Shown here piece after piece: positions 38,883-48,420 of a stretch of DNA of 64,000 nucleotides; within the stretch, counting starts at the first letter, position 1; each line of letters starts with the position of its first letter. The notes under the pieces are model-generated. The model had not been told where the DNA came from, did no database searches, and saw nothing but the letters and a program-made list of their open reading frames with translations. Made by a program: the position numbers and the translations under genes. Source of the DNA: Linyphia triangularis (Eukaryota > Arthropoda > Arachnida > Araneae > Linyphiidae); NCBI GenBank assembly GCA_963978545.1, contig OZ021732.1:19637521-19701520 (forward strand), read 5' to 3'.

Positions 38883-41723
38883 TATTTTCCAGAAAAACTT
38901 TCTAGACTATTAATATTCTGTGCAACTAAAGAATGTAATGTGTGATAATTGCGTTTAAATACATGCTTTCTAGAAATCTTCTTAGAAATACATGCTTTCT
39001 AGAAATTATAATTCATTAAAAACTTTATTTTTAACTTACAGTGAGTGAAATTTTTCAGAAACAATCAATTTCTAGTAAGAAATCAACAATAAACATTTTT
39101 TATATAAATATTAAACTTTAGAATTTTCAATTCTTTAACAATCGATACACACTTTTAAATACTTTTTTATGTGCCATCTAAATGCAAAAGATGGGGAGCA
39201 TAGTTTACACTATAATACTGAAGGTCACAGCATTTAAACTTAAAAGGGATTGGTGTAATTTACCGTTTTCGGTTTTCTTATTTTTGGCAGTATCTTTTAG
39301 CGATGATTATTACTTTGGTAATAAAAAAAAACAAAAAAAACATAAAAAGCAAAAATGGTGATATGTGTTTCGATAATCATTACATATCCTTTCTTGTAAG
39401 TGAAACAGATGAGCATCAGTCATTGATGAGTGATGCTCAATTGAAGAGAACTAACTCAGTGTAAAAGTCATTTGTTTTTCAATTGTTATGTTTGTATTTC
39501 ATGGTTACGAAATTTTGGAGGTTGTGATGCTTAGATCACCTTAAAAGGCAAAACAACTGCAATTTTAATGGAAATCGTTGGATCCGTTGTTTGGCGATTG
39601 CTGAAAGCATAAGTTTTTCAATGGCAGTTACCTTATAAACATATACCATTTTGATGAAAACTTTAATGGCAGATCCTATGACCACAACTAACCAGTATGC
39701 AAAAGTTAAACATCGTAGTTCAATTCGTTCAGGAGTTATGCTATGCTGACCGCAGGCCTTAATTATTGGCCAATTTTAAATATAAAGCGTTTCAACAAAT
39801 AAAATTGATTAACACAAGATAATTTAAAGTTAAAAAAGCACAAAAATCAATTATTCTCAAACTCTTAACCATAGTAAAAGGTGTAATTTTCAGAGAAATT
39901 ATGAGGAAAATTTTAAAAGTTTGATTTTGTAACAATAGATCAACTAAGTCTTGAAGTCACAATCTAAAATTCATTTATAAGACTTAAAACGTCATCTGTT
40001 AAAAAAAGAATAGTTAATTCTTTTCTTTGAAAAAAAAAAAATCGTAATATTTGTGTTCCTTTCTGCACAAATCGACGGGGATTTTACTTCAAACTTTCTA
40101 CTTTACCATTTTAAATTTTTTAAATCTTCCTGTACTTGCTACTCGACAAAGATAATTAAGTTAAAAAAGTCATAGATGCAAAATTTCACTTTAACAAATA
40201 TACTTGATAATTGAATCGATGATGCAACAAACACCAATTCACTCAATCGTAATTTATTTACTATGGCAGTTAATTTCCTAAATCATTCAAAAGTACAGCT
40301 TCTATATTTACGGAAGCAAACATTAGCGTTCTAAAATAATCTTGTCTCTATAATTAGAAGTATTCTGAAATAACCAGATTTAGATGGTAAGATATTTAGC
40401 AGTTAAACATTACTCTTTAATGTCAGAGCTACTGCCGCTCTATGATTTCAAATATGCATTAAGTAAACTTCGAATCCATCCAGGAAACTGACTTCTTCAA
40501 ATAAAATTGTTAATGCATTAATCAGCCGGTATATAAACTGGCTAATATAAACGAGCCAGAAATGAAAAAGTGTTTCTTAATGTGTTGTACACTTATCTTT
40601 TAGGCCCATGAGACCTCGAGAAGTTAGAGTTGGTAATATAATAAAATGTTTACAATTTCATTAGTAGTAATGGGAGTTTAGTAATTTTTATTGCAATTAA
40701 AAGATATTTGTAAGAGTTTGTTAGAATCAGTTACTGAAATTCGTAAATCCGTTTCTATAGTTTTACAACTTTCTAGGACGCGGTTTTGTGTCTAACTTAT
40801 ACATAATATCTCCATTTATGTATATACTTGTATTTAAGCAATTTATCATTTATTTCGTGTTTAATTTAATGTACCAACAATGGGCAATTTCGGCATTTAT
40901 TAAAAACGATTGAAATTAGTATATATTTATGAAAAATTTATTTTTGATTCCAAATATTCAAATAAAAGTTTAAAAAAATAGTTATTCAAATATTAAAAAA
41001 AAGAAAATACCACGAAACCCCGTCCGATGTAGTCCGATTAAAAGCTCCGCTACAGCTGTGACGTCACAATATCCTTCCTTTCTCTATGATTATCGTGAGG
41101 TTTCTGCTAAACAGTTAGTGTGTATTTAGTAGACAATTTCCATATCCCGTTCTGGTCGGCATGATTTGCGAGAAACTTGCAAATTTAGTTTCCGCTGCTG
41201 CGTTTCCTGCCAAGTTGTTTCAGATGAAGTGACGTCACTTTTAATTCAAGCCGAAGCTGACGTTTTTCCCACCAAAACCTAACAAGCGAATTCAGGTTGT
41301 AAATTTTAAAAAAAAAAAGCGTAGATAGCAGAAATTTGTGTGTTTATGGCCTTTTCGAATCATTTAAAATTGAATAATTTTTTTTTTTAAATTTCGGGTA
41401 TTGTCCATTTAAGTCAGTTAAAATTATTAATTTTAAAGAAGCTGATTTCTCACTGATTTTACACGTCAGAAAAAACATTTTCCGGCATATAATTTTCAGG
41501 AAATTCGAATATTTTTCTATATTTTTTTAACCAACAAATGTTATATTTTTTGATATTTTCTCCTTTACTTTCCCAACAACAAACACTATAGTAATCAATA
41601 GTAGTCTATAACAGTTAATACGATGCCTATTTCTTTAGTTATTAGAAATAGACTCTAAGTTAACTAATAAAAATGCTCAAAAAAAGGGTAGCCCTCATAA
41701 GATAATATGGTTTACTTGGATAT
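36842..41723. other. AT-rich noncoding sequence
   Basis: No supportable gene. There is a perfect 20-bp palindrome, cttcagctaattagctgaag, at 37,671-37,690 and a (TA)22 tract at 38,836-38,879. The direct repeat aaatacatgctttctagaaa is duplicated near 38,960-39,010. A GC-richer patch at about 41,015-41,290 has two perfect tgacgtca motifs (41,059-41,066 and 41,230-41,237). Confidence 0.5.
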
Positions 41724-42184
41724 TGTTATGAATTTTTCCACTGAGGCAATGATGGCACAGTTTTTAAGATAAAACTAATATTTATTCACTTCAGAAATAT
41801 CACAAAAGTTATTTCAAGAACAGTACAATTACTATCAGACTTCAACACAAGTTCCAATAAAAGCAACTTCGAATTCAGCGATTATACAAGCTCACTCCAA
41901 TAAGTAAACAAAGCGATCAGCTTTCAACGAAGTCTGAAGTCAATCTGAAAACTTTCCCGATCTACAGTATTATTTATACTTGGCGCGAGAGAACAATCTA
42001 GAAATTTCCAGCCAATTCGTCGGAAAAGAAATATCTCGAAACCTCTCGATTGCTTTAGGTGTTGCCACCTTTTTCTAACCTGTATAATCGCTATTAATAA
42101 ATAAAATAAGATAAAAATAAATTACAATAGAATTTTAAAATAATACGTCACTATTTACAATATATACAGACAATTTGTGCAACA
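41724..42184 (-). repeat. Gypsy 3' LTR (461 bp)
   Basis: On the minus strand it begins tgttgcacaaattgtctgta and ends ttcataaca, the TG...CA form of an LTR. By eye it differs from the 5' LTR at about ten positions plus a small indel, roughly 97-98% identity. It contains the minus-strand TATA box tataaata (41,971-41,978). Confidence 0.97.
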
Positions 42185-42196
42185 TTTCCGCCTTCT
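42185..42196 (-). promoter_or_regulatory. Gypsy polypurine tract
   Basis: On the minus strand, agaaggcggaaa abuts the 3' LTR. Such a purine tract primes plus-strand DNA synthesis in LTR retrotransposons. Confidence 0.75.
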
Positions 42197-42244
42197 TAAA
42201 GACTGCACGTCCCGGGCAATGAAGTCCTTAAGAGGAAAGGTCAT

Positions 42245-42772
42245 TCAATCACTTCTATCATAATATGGAGCTAGCCTATTGTGATGTACAACTCTAGGTT
42301 TACAGGAGGGTGTCCGTTGAATCCTTACCACGACGTCGTTGATCTTCTTAAGGACCACATACGGCCCTTCCCAGTTCATCTGGAGCTTAGGAGAGAGTCC
42401 TTTCCGACGTTTAGGATTCCATAACCACACCTTGTCACCTTCCTGGAATGAACGTTCCGTGGCCTTGGCATCGTAGCGGACCTTCATGCGCTCCGTCATG
42501 ATGTTGATTCTTTCTCTGGCGAACCGATGTACGGCTTCCAAACGTGCCTGGAGATCATCTAGATACTGGACAGGCGAGGAAGGGGTGTCCGGTGGTCGTC
42601 CAAAGAGGAGGTCGCAGGGTAGTCTAAGGTCTCTTCCGAAAATCATTTGAGATGGTGTATATCCGGTGGTCTCGTGAGTAGCACTTCTGTAGGCCAAAAG
42701 GAACAGTGGAAGTTTCTGATCCCAATCTTGCTGGTTCTTGGAAACAAACAAGGAGAGATGATTCAGAATCAT
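42245..42772 (-). CDS. Gypsy integrase, C-terminal part
   Basis: This 175-codon frame continues the integrase after the core. It begins ILNHLSLFVSKNQQDWD, the helix following the catalytic glutamate region. It carries LPLFLLAYRSATHETTGYTP and WEGPYVVLKKINDVVVRIQ, the GPY/F-type module of Gypsy integrases, and ends HHNRLAPYYDRSD. The enzyme inserts the cDNA copy into the genome. It is out of frame with the integrase core frame at 42,769-43,116, because a single-base lesion near 42,775 separates VERL from ILNH. The start codon marked here is not a true start. No chromodomain follows, and only about 60 bases remain before the LTR. Confidence 0.9.
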   Translation of the reverse strand: MILNHLSLFVSKNQQDWDQKLPLFLLAYRSATHETTGYTPSQMIFGRDLRLPCDLLFGRPPDTPSSPVQYLDDLQARLEAVHRFARERINIMTERMKVRYDAKATERSFQEGDKVWLWNPKRRKGLSPKLQMNWEGPYVVLKKINDVVVRIQRTPSCKPRVVHHNRLAPYYDRSD

Positions 42773-43116
42773 TCTAATCGTTCAACCATTCCATCGGATT
42801 GTAGGTGCAGAGGAGTTGTACGAGTCTTTTCCATGTCGAGCAAGTCACACAGCCCAGTGAAGACGGCAGAGTTGAAGTTCATCCTCTGATCGGAATGTAT
42901 CAGCAGGGGTACGCCAAATCGGGAGATCCAATTCCGTACGAGGACTTCTGCTACGGTTGTGGCTTCCTGGTCCGGTATCGCGTATGCTTCTGGCCACTTG
43001 CTAAAGTAATCCATGACAACTAGGATGTATTTGTTGCCATTACTTGTGTGAGGTAGGGGGCCTAAGACGTCCAAAGCAATTCTTTCGAATGGTGCTCCTA
43101 CGTTGTAACGTTGCAA
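42769..43116 (-). CDS. Gypsy integrase catalytic core
   Basis: The core domain (RNase H fold, D-D-E) is visible. FERIALDVLGPLPHTSNGNK carries the first aspartate, PLLIHSDQRMNFNS the second, and HLQSDGMVERL the region of the catalytic glutamate. Spacing fits Gypsy integrases. The frame is the same as the upstream zinc-binding part (43,144-43,530) and is split from it by one in-frame TAG at 43,144-43,146. Downstream it runs into a stop just after VERLE because of a one-base frameshift. All three acidic residues are present, so inactivity comes from the frame lesions and not from loss of the catalytic triad. Confidence 0.9.
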   Translation of the reverse strand: MQRYNVGAPFERIALDVLGPLPHTSNGNKYILVVMDYFSKWPEAYAIPDQEATTVAEVLVRNWISRFGVPLLIHSDQRMNFNSAVFTGLCDLLDMEKTRTTPLHLQSDGMVERLE

Positions 43117-43143
43117 CTTTCCACGAGTTCGGGTCTTCGGTCC

Positions 43144-43530
43144 CTACCGCGAATTGCAAGCATCAAAGGACTTGCACCACTTCTCCACGTCGGATTTTGC
43201 TTTGTCCCAGAAGAATCTCTCCCTGACTTTCTGAAGAGTTTTCGTGACACCAAAATGTCTTCCAGTAGAACTGCTGTGAAGTTCTTCTAGAAAGTTTGTA
43301 ACTCTAGAACTTGGAAGGATTAATTGCCAACGGAAGCTTTTGCCGTCATCGGACTCCCATCGACGATAGAGTACTCCATTCTTCAAGTGCAAAGAGTCCC
43401 ACATAGCCCAATATCTCTTCATTGTTGGGCTATAGCATGCAATTTCCTGCCAACTGGGTTTTCCGGTAGCCGCTTCCAGGAATTCAATTAGAGGTTTCAA
43501 GTCCTGATCTTCGACCTGACTTCTGATCAC
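43144..43530 (-). CDS. Gypsy integrase zinc-binding N-terminus and linker
   Basis: This 128-codon frame holds the linker after RNase H (DLKPLIEFLEAATGKPSWQE) and the H2C2 domain (LEELHSSSTGRHFGVTKTLQ ... WCKSFDAC). The histidine pair is kept. In WCKSFDAC a Phe sits where a CxxC pair would normally start, so zinc binding may be damaged. It ends at an in-frame TAG (43,144-43,146), after which the same frame continues GPKTRTRGKLQRYNV into the catalytic core. A compensating frameshift near 43,535 separates it from the preceding DVDPWS segment. The domain normally helps integrase to multimerise and bind LTR ends. Confidence 0.85.
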   Translation of the reverse strand: MIRSQVEDQDLKPLIEFLEAATGKPSWQEIACYSPTMKRYWAMWDSLHLKNGVLYRRWESDDGKSFRWQLILPSSRVTNFLEELHSSSTGRHFGVTKTLQKVRERFFWDKAKSDVEKWCKSFDACNSR

Positions 43531-43566
43531 TCCAAGGATCCACGTCTGAAGTAGTTGACTTGGAAG

Positions 43567-44433
43567 TTATTTTACGAACGGCAGATGCAGTTGTCCCAAA
43601 CTTAGACTCCGCATTCGAACAAAATCGGCAATTCTCCGGACATGGTCTTCTAGAAAGAGCACTGCATTCCCATGGGACGTTCCCTTTCTGTGACGGATAT
43701 CCATGTCGTACTCCTGTAGGCGCTGGATCCACCTTGCTATTTGCCCCTCTGTATTCTTGAAATTCAGCAACCAAGTCAGAGAAGCATGATCAGTTCTTAA
43801 AAGGAATTTTCGCCCGTACAAGTAATGATGAAAGTGCTCAACGGCTTTTACTATTGCCAGTAACTCCTTTCTTGTGATGCAGTAGTTCAGCTCAGATCTT
43901 GACAGGCTCTTACTAAAATAAGCGATGACGTTCTCCTGTCCTTCAATTTCCTGGGAAAGAACGGCGCCCACTCCCTCATTGCTGGCATCTGTATCCAAAA
44001 TAAAGTCCTTGTTAACCTCGGGAAAAGCCAAAACAGGCGCGGTTGTTAAAGCGCTCTTCAGTTGATTGAAGGATTCGTCACAGTCGGCAGTCCACGGGAA
44101 CTTCTGCTTGCTCTCTGTTAGTCGATGCAGGGGTCTGGCGATCTTGGAGAAACCTTTCACGAATCTACGGTAATACGTGCACAGGCCTAGGAAGCTTCGC
44201 AATTGATGAATATCTTGCGGTCGAGACCAAATTTGCACAGCATGGATCTTGGCTGGATCTGTGCTCACTCCCTCGGATGAGATGATGTGTCCGAGATAAC
44301 TAACTTTCCTCCTAAAGAGCTTACATTTTGATGGGCTAAGTTTCAAGTGGTCTTCCCTAAGCTTCAAGAACACGTTCTTCACGTTTTGCAAGTGTTGATC
44401 AAAACTCCGCCCGGTGATAATGATATCGTCCAA
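43567..44433 (-). CDS. Gypsy reverse transcriptase C-terminal part and RNase H
   Basis: The frame opens at the catalytic DDII, so the frameshift that splits RT lies exactly at the active-site motif. It continues with the thumb (KCKLFRRKVSYLGHIISSEG, LRSFLGLCTYYRRFVKGFS) and the tether/RNase H region. Acidic residues lie in ILDTDASNEGVGAVLSQ, in RKELLAIVKAVEHF and in LRTDHASLTWLL. After RKGTSHGNA one base is missing (about 43,672), so the conserved ALSRRPCPE continuation lies in another frame (43,484-43,774). The enzyme copies the genomic RNA and removes the template. The overall organisation is that of Gypsy/Metaviridae pol. Confidence 0.93.
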   Translation of the reverse strand: MDDIIITGRSFDQHLQNVKNVFLKLREDHLKLSPSKCKLFRRKVSYLGHIISSEGVSTDPAKIHAVQIWSRPQDIHQLRSFLGLCTYYRRFVKGFSKIARPLHRLTESKQKFPWTADCDESFNQLKSALTTAPVLAFPEVNKDFILDTDASNEGVGAVLSQEIEGQENVIAYFSKSLSRSELNYCITRKELLAIVKAVEHFHHYLYGRKFLLRTDHASLTWLLNFKNTEGQIARWIQRLQEYDMDIRHRKGTSHGNAVLFLEDHVRRIADFVRMRSLSLGQLHLPFVK

Positions 44434-44945
44434 AAATATACCAGACAGGTCTCGTAGGAAAGTAATCTAAGCACAGTCTCTATTAGTCGCTCGAACGTAG
44501 CCGGTGCATTACACAAGCCAAACGGCATAACTTGAAACTGCCATAATCCTTGGCCGGTAGTGAAGGCAGTCTTCTCACGATCGTCGGGATGTATTTCCAC
44601 TTGCCAGTATCCACTCTTCAAATCCAAAGTCGAAAACCACTGGTTCCCCGATAGAGTGTCCAAAGTGTCATCAATTCTTGGCAGAGGGTAGCTGTCCTTT
44701 TTCGTAATTTCGTTCAGCTTCCGGTAATCCACACAAAACCTGGTGGAACCATCCTTCTTTTGAAAGAGTACGATTGGAGAGGCCCATGGACTTGAGAAGG
44801 GTTCGATAACTCTATTATCTTCCATTTCATGTAACAGTTTCCCGACCTCCTCTTTTTTTGCGAAAGGAAGCCTTCGAGGATGTTGTTTAATAGGTAAATG
44901 GGTCCCAGTGACGATTCGATGTTGAGTAAGCTTTGTTCTTCCCAC
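44379..44945 (-). CDS. Gypsy reverse transcriptase, fingers and palm
   Basis: The domain starts with LTQHRIVTGTHLPIKQHPRR and PFAKKEEVGKLLHEMEDNRV. It contains FCVDYRKLNEITKKDSYPLP, then FSTLDLKSGYWQVEIHPDD with the first catalytic aspartate, then QFQVMPFGLCNAPATFERL. Just before the DD pair the frame is lost in a T-run at about 44,436-44,440: the polypeptide reads YETCLVYF and then runs wrong, while DDII continues in the frame beginning at 44,433. The frame joins the protease frame upstream across a single TGA at 44,994-44,996, so protease and RT were one polyprotein. A one-base indel at the active site abolishes full-length RT from this copy. Confidence 0.93.
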   Translation of the reverse strand: MGRTKLTQHRIVTGTHLPIKQHPRRLPFAKKEEVGKLLHEMEDNRVIEPFSSPWASPIVLFQKKDGSTRFCVDYRKLNEITKKDSYPLPRIDDTLDTLSGNQWFSTLDLKSGYWQVEIHPDDREKTAFTTGQGLWQFQVMPFGLCNAPATFERLIETVLRLLSYETCLVYFWTISLSPGGVLINTCKT

Positions 44946-44993
44946 ATCTTTCGATGATACGGAGAAAATGTCTTGAAATTCTTTTATAAGGTT

Positions 44994-45893
44994 TCAGACC
45001 ATCTTCTCTTGTCTTCTTTCCAACCGGGAGTCCTCGAGAAGCTGGTCCACTAAATCCGAGGATGGTTCGGTCGGAAGCTCCTTCGATCCTCGTTCGATGC
45101 TTGTAACAGGTGTGGAGGTGGCAATTTCTTCTCCCTTCTTGATAACTCTTGTAGAGTCACCGATGTTGGCCATTCTCACATGCATCACCTCTTGAGTGAG
45201 ATCCACAAGCCTCGCTCCTACTAGCACTCCTTTCGGCACACTATTCGATGACGGGAAGTCCGTTACTCCAAATCGGAAGGCCTTCGGGAGCTCTGCTGAA
45301 CCCTTTACAACCAAATCTGTCATGGAGGGGATGGCGATGTCTTCAAGAGCTACTATTCGATATGCACACGGCTCTTCCGAGTCCAAACCGAACAATGGAA
45401 CTTCTTCTTTCCCTGTTTGAAGCTCGCCTTTCTCGAAATTCAAAGTAATTCCATTTTTCTTTAAGAAATCCAGTCCAAGAATACATGGGTCAATAATTTC
45501 AGCGACGTAAACGGTATGAGTGTAGGTGTAAAATCCAAAAGAGATGTTGACATTTAATTTCCCATGAACAGAAATTTTGTCACCAGTCACAGTTTGTAGT
45601 GAAACTGAAGGCGCCGTGTAAAGAGGTTGGCTGTCCAGGCGCCGGGCTACATCCGTCCGTAAGAGGGTTACATTTGCCCCTGAGTCAACTATTAGACGAC
45701 AGGGAGTTCCATTGATCTTGCCCTCCACGAATAAACCATGGTTTCCTCCTTGAAGGGATGAGATGTGATAGAGGCTGAGTGGGGCACCACCTGCTCTACA
45801 CGGCGACCTCCGCCTCGCGATATAGCCGCTCTTTAGTTTAACTGCTGAGATTCGGACGAGGGTTTGTCCCCTCTCCTGTCCAATTCCGGGCAA
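44994..45893 (-). CDS. Gypsy pol N-terminus with aspartic protease
   Basis: This 299-codon frame overlaps the end of gag by about 60 bases in a different frame, a layout expected for gag-pol made by ribosomal frameshifting. A retropepsin-type protease is centred on CRLIVDSGANVTLLR, with the DSGA active site, and IDPCILGLDFLKKNGITLNF, the second conserved ILG block. A spacer leading to RT follows. It stops at TGA 44,994-44,996, but the same frame continues with KEFQDIFSVSSKDVGRT straight into RT, so the stop is a single point lesion. The protease would cleave the Gag and Pol polyproteins in the virus-like particle. Confidence 0.92.
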   Translation of the reverse strand: MPGIGQERGQTLVRISAVKLKSGYIARRRSPCRAGGAPLSLYHISSLQGGNHGLFVEGKINGTPCRLIVDSGANVTLLRTDVARRLDSQPLYTAPSVSLQTVTGDKISVHGKLNVNISFGFYTYTHTVYVAEIIDPCILGLDFLKKNGITLNFEKGELQTGKEEVPLFGLDSEEPCAYRIVALEDIAIPSMTDLVVKGSAELPKAFRFGVTDFPSSNSVPKGVLVGARLVDLTQEVMHVRMANIGDSTRVIKKGEEIATSTPVTSIERGSKELPTEPSSDLVDQLLEDSRLERRQEKMV

Positions 45894-46361
45894 TCACGTC
45901 TGAAATCTCCTTCACGGTTACAGAACCAACAAACCACTCTAGTTTTTCGATCCCTCGAGCCAGGATTACTTCTCAGAATTTGCTCCACCTTGTTTTCCAG
46001 TTCCTGAAACTTCTTCGTGAAAAGTTCAGAGGAATCGTCTGACAATGTTCCACGTACGAAACGCCGATCTTTTCTAGAAGCTTGCTGTGCGGCTTCTACT
46101 CTCATGGCATAGACGAGGGTGGACTTCAGATCTTTGCTGTCTGACATCCTGGTAGCTTGCTGTATGTCGGGATCTTTGATGGCATCCACGAAATACTGAA
46201 GAGACAGATTATCTCGTACGTCCGAGGGACAGTCTGGGAAAGCGAGGAGCGACAATCTTTCTACATCCGATGCCAATTCTTGAAGAGTTTCATTGGCCTT
46301 CTGCTGTCTCATTTTCAATTGCAGTCTGTTGTAATCCTTTAGATGCTGCTCCCCAAACCTT
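45833..46361 (-). CDS. Gypsy gag, C-terminal part
   Basis: This is the second piece of gag after the BEL insertion. It begins with LRFGEQHLKDYNRLQLKMRQ, typical capsid-end sequence of Gypsy gag proteins. It ends with a nucleocapsid-like zinc knuckle CWFCNREGDFRRDC. The knuckle has the CX2CX4-X-X4C spacing, but the expected His is Asp (GAT where CAT or CAC would be expected). Removing 7,037 bases (BEL plus one target copy) puts it in the same frame as the piece at 53,404-54,177, giving a predicted Gag of about 435 residues. Its last 60 bases overlap pol. Confidence 0.88.
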
Positions 46362-46366
46362 AACTC
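46362..46366. other. BEL/Pao target site duplication, left copy
   Basis: aactc here is repeated at 53,399-53,403 on the other side of the BEL element. Five bases is the usual length for BEL/Pao. Confidence 0.9.
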
Positions 46367-46564
46367 TGTAAAATAACTCAACGATAACTTAAATATTATA
46401 ATTTGCAGTAGATAATTACCTGTTTTCTGCCTCTAATTAAAATAAAAAAAACACGGACGCCATAACAACCGTTGCGTTTCTCATTTTCGATTCGTTTATT
46501 TACAAAAATCATTGCCACAAGATAGAAACTAAAAAGCTACATTAAATTATTATGACACTTAACA
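46367..46564 (-). repeat. BEL/Pao 3' LTR (198 bp)
   Basis: It has TG...CA ends on the minus strand (tgttaagtgtcataataatt to ttattttaca) and is nearly identical to 53,200-53,398. Confidence 0.96.
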
Positions 46565-46577
46565 TACTCCCACCTTG
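46565..46577 (-). promoter_or_regulatory. BEL/Pao polypurine tract
   Basis: On the minus strand, aaggtgggagta lies directly before the 3' LTR, the position of the plus-strand primer. Confidence 0.65.
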
Positions 46578-46665
46578 AGATGGAAGGATCTCAACACTTC
46601 AGATTAAATTAACTTAACAAAAAAAACTTAAAAGACCAATTTGAGTTTAAGACAGTTCAAAAGGG

Positions 46666-47394
46666 TTACAAGTTCAGTCTTTCAGGAATCTTAACAGCCC
46701 GTCCAGTTCTAGTGATGTGGCTAGGTTGATTCGCTGTAGAAACAGGCACATCTTCTTTAGGCACCCATGATTTCAGTTTCATGTTTAATTTACTACCAGA
46801 GTTTAAAATATCTGAGTCTGCAGAAATTTCTAAAGGATATAATCTCTGGATAGGGCGGAGGAGATTAGAATGGGCGGTTTGCACTCTGACCAACCTCACA
46901 TTGCCATCCTTACCAGGTAGTAGCTCGACAATACGTCCTAAAGGCCAATTTATTCTTTTGCTGTTGTCGGTTCCAACTAATACAATATCTCCCACTGATA
47001 TGATACGGGGCTCTGCCTTTTTATTCTTCTGTACAAGAAGACCTAAATACTCTGATCGAAATCTGTTTCGGAGATCCTTTTGTAGAGCCTGCCGATACTT
47101 TAATCTTCGATTTAGGCTTTTTTGATCGACTGCATCAAGGTCTGGCACTCTCCATTCCGGTATGTCTTGTAGAAACATGGATGGTGAAAGGGGAACTGGA
47201 TCTGCATTACTCTCTGAAATATATGTAAGAGGACGCGAATTCATCAGTGATTCGCAGTCGCACAACACTGTCAGAATCTCTTCTTGAGATAGAAGGGCTC
47301 GGCCTAAAACTCTTTTTAGCAGGTCTTTCATTATTCTAATGAGCCGTTCCACCATCCACCCCACCACGCAGCTGTCCGTGGATTGAACTTCCAT
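46666..47394 (-). CDS. BEL/Pao integrase end and DUF5641-like C-terminus
   Basis: This 242-codon frame contains GWMVERLIRIMKDLLKRVLG, the region of the catalytic glutamate and the helix after it. It continues with CDCESLMNSRPLTYISESNA and KKAEPRIISVGDIVLVGTD, then NWPLGRIVELLPGKDGNVRL, the DUF5641 module found at the end of BEL/Pao polyproteins. It ends VKIPERLNL shortly before the purine tract. It is out of frame with the integrase core upstream (frameshift near 47,350-47,365, within the WWGGW run), so the marked start is not real. The module is thought to act with integrase; its exact role is not known to me. Confidence 0.9.
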   Translation of the reverse strand: MEVQSTDSCVVGWMVERLIRIMKDLLKRVLGRALLSQEEILTVLCDCESLMNSRPLTYISESNADPVPLSPSMFLQDIPEWRVPDLDAVDQKSLNRRLKYRQALQKDLRNRFRSEYLGLLVQKNKKAEPRIISVGDIVLVGTDNSKRINWPLGRIVELLPGKDGNVRLVRVQTAHSNLLRPIQRLYPLEISADSDILNSGSKLNMKLKSWVPKEDVPVSTANQPSHITRTGRAVKIPERLNL

Positions 47395-47717
47395 TCAATA
47401 TTATTGATGGCTCCATGTTTCATAATTTTATTCCAGTCCAACATACGTAGACAGTTCGCGGCACCGACGAAGTTACTACCGTTGTCGCAATAAATTGTAG
47501 AACATCTACCTCTTCTGGCGACAAATCTCCTTAATGCCATCAACAAAACTTCTGTAGAAACACTGCTGACCAACTCGAGATGTACAGCTCGATATATCGC
47601 GCAGGTAAAGATAAGTACCCATGCTTTCGTATTATCCTTCAGGTATAAGGGTCCAGCGGCATCGACTCCTGAAATCTGGAAGATTGCAGCATCCCGTACA
47701 CGATTTTCTGGAAGCGG
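47331..47717 (-). pseudogene. BEL/Pao integrase core
   Basis: The frame runs from just after the TAA at 47,718-47,720 (PLPENRVRDAAIFQISGVDA) through the catalytic core. GVDAAGPLYLKDNTKAWV carries the first aspartate and STIYCDNGSNFVGAAN the second. FNPRTAAWWGGW leads to the glutamate region, where the frame is lost by one base and a stop follows at 47,331. It is in the same frame as the gag-pol frame upstream. The lesions make an intact integrase impossible from this copy. Confidence 0.88.
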
Positions 47718-48129
47718 TTAAACTGTACTTTCGACCTTCCGTGAAGAGAATCTTGCACAGATAGCACAGCTCGAGATGATTTTCCCTACAGTTATCTTGC
47801 CATTTAATATCCAGTATCTCTCTCGTAAGATATTTAACAACATTTGAACACCACAATGCGAGTTCTTCTTGTGATGAAAACGTATCAGTCTCTTAACTAC
47901 TTCATGATCAGCTGGTAGAAGAACGGGTTTTCTAAAGTCTTCTTCATCTTTTCTGTAAGTAATTTGCGTCTTTACTCTAATAATGCCGTCATTATCCCTA
48001 TATGTCGAGAGATTTTCCAGCTTTTTATTTTCCAAAGCCACCAAAGATTCTTGCTGTATCATCTTCAATACTTTTAATTCCGCATTTCCATACTCCAGGG
48101 CTGAAATTTCTCCAAATGTTCTATCTTCT
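47718..48129 (-). CDS. BEL/Pao integrase zinc-binding domain
   Basis: This is the piece between the piggyBac insertion and the TAA at 47,718. It reads KEDRTFGEISALEYGN, then an H2C2 zinc-binding domain: LIRFHHKKNSHCGVQMLL with its histidines and SSCAICARFSSRKVE with the CxxC pair. Excision of the 1,256-bp piggyBac element plus one TTAA (1,260 bases, a multiple of three) joins it in frame to the segment ending FIHNCSSV at about 49,394. The TAA stop is followed in the same frame by PLPENRV, so it is a point lesion. Confidence 0.9.
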
Positions 48130-48150
48130 TTAACCCGGCAGGACGCGCCC

Positions 48151-48168
48151 GGGGTCCATATGGACCCC
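48151..48168. promoter_or_regulatory. Subterminal palindrome of the piggyBac element
   Basis: An 18-bp perfect palindrome, repeated with one change at 49,328-49,345. Position and symmetry suggest a dimeric transposase-binding site. That function is inference. Confidence 0.5.
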
Positions 48169-48420
48169 AAGTGATTTTAAAAAGGAATTTCTATTAAATG
48201 TTTGACCTTGACCAGCCCTGCTTTTCAGTAGTCTACTTTTCCACGACCTTTAACCTCTACCAAGTGTCAAAAATTCCTTAGGGTCATTATTTCATCTTTA
48301 ACAAAAGGGTTGTCACGTTTGGGGTATGTTTGGACCCCGCGCGACTTCCCGCGTTAGCCGAATTAGCTGCATTCATCCGCTGCTACTTTCAGTGTACGGA
48401 CGTTATTTCTTGGCTTCGCC

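Noticed and set aside
42185..42244. An envelope gene in the Gypsy element
   Set aside because: Only about 60 bases lie between the integrase end and the 3' LTR, so there is no room for one.
42647..43226. Plus-strand ORFs across the Gypsy and BEL regions
   Set aside because: They are antisense shadows of the minus-strand pol and gag frames, with no domain of their own.
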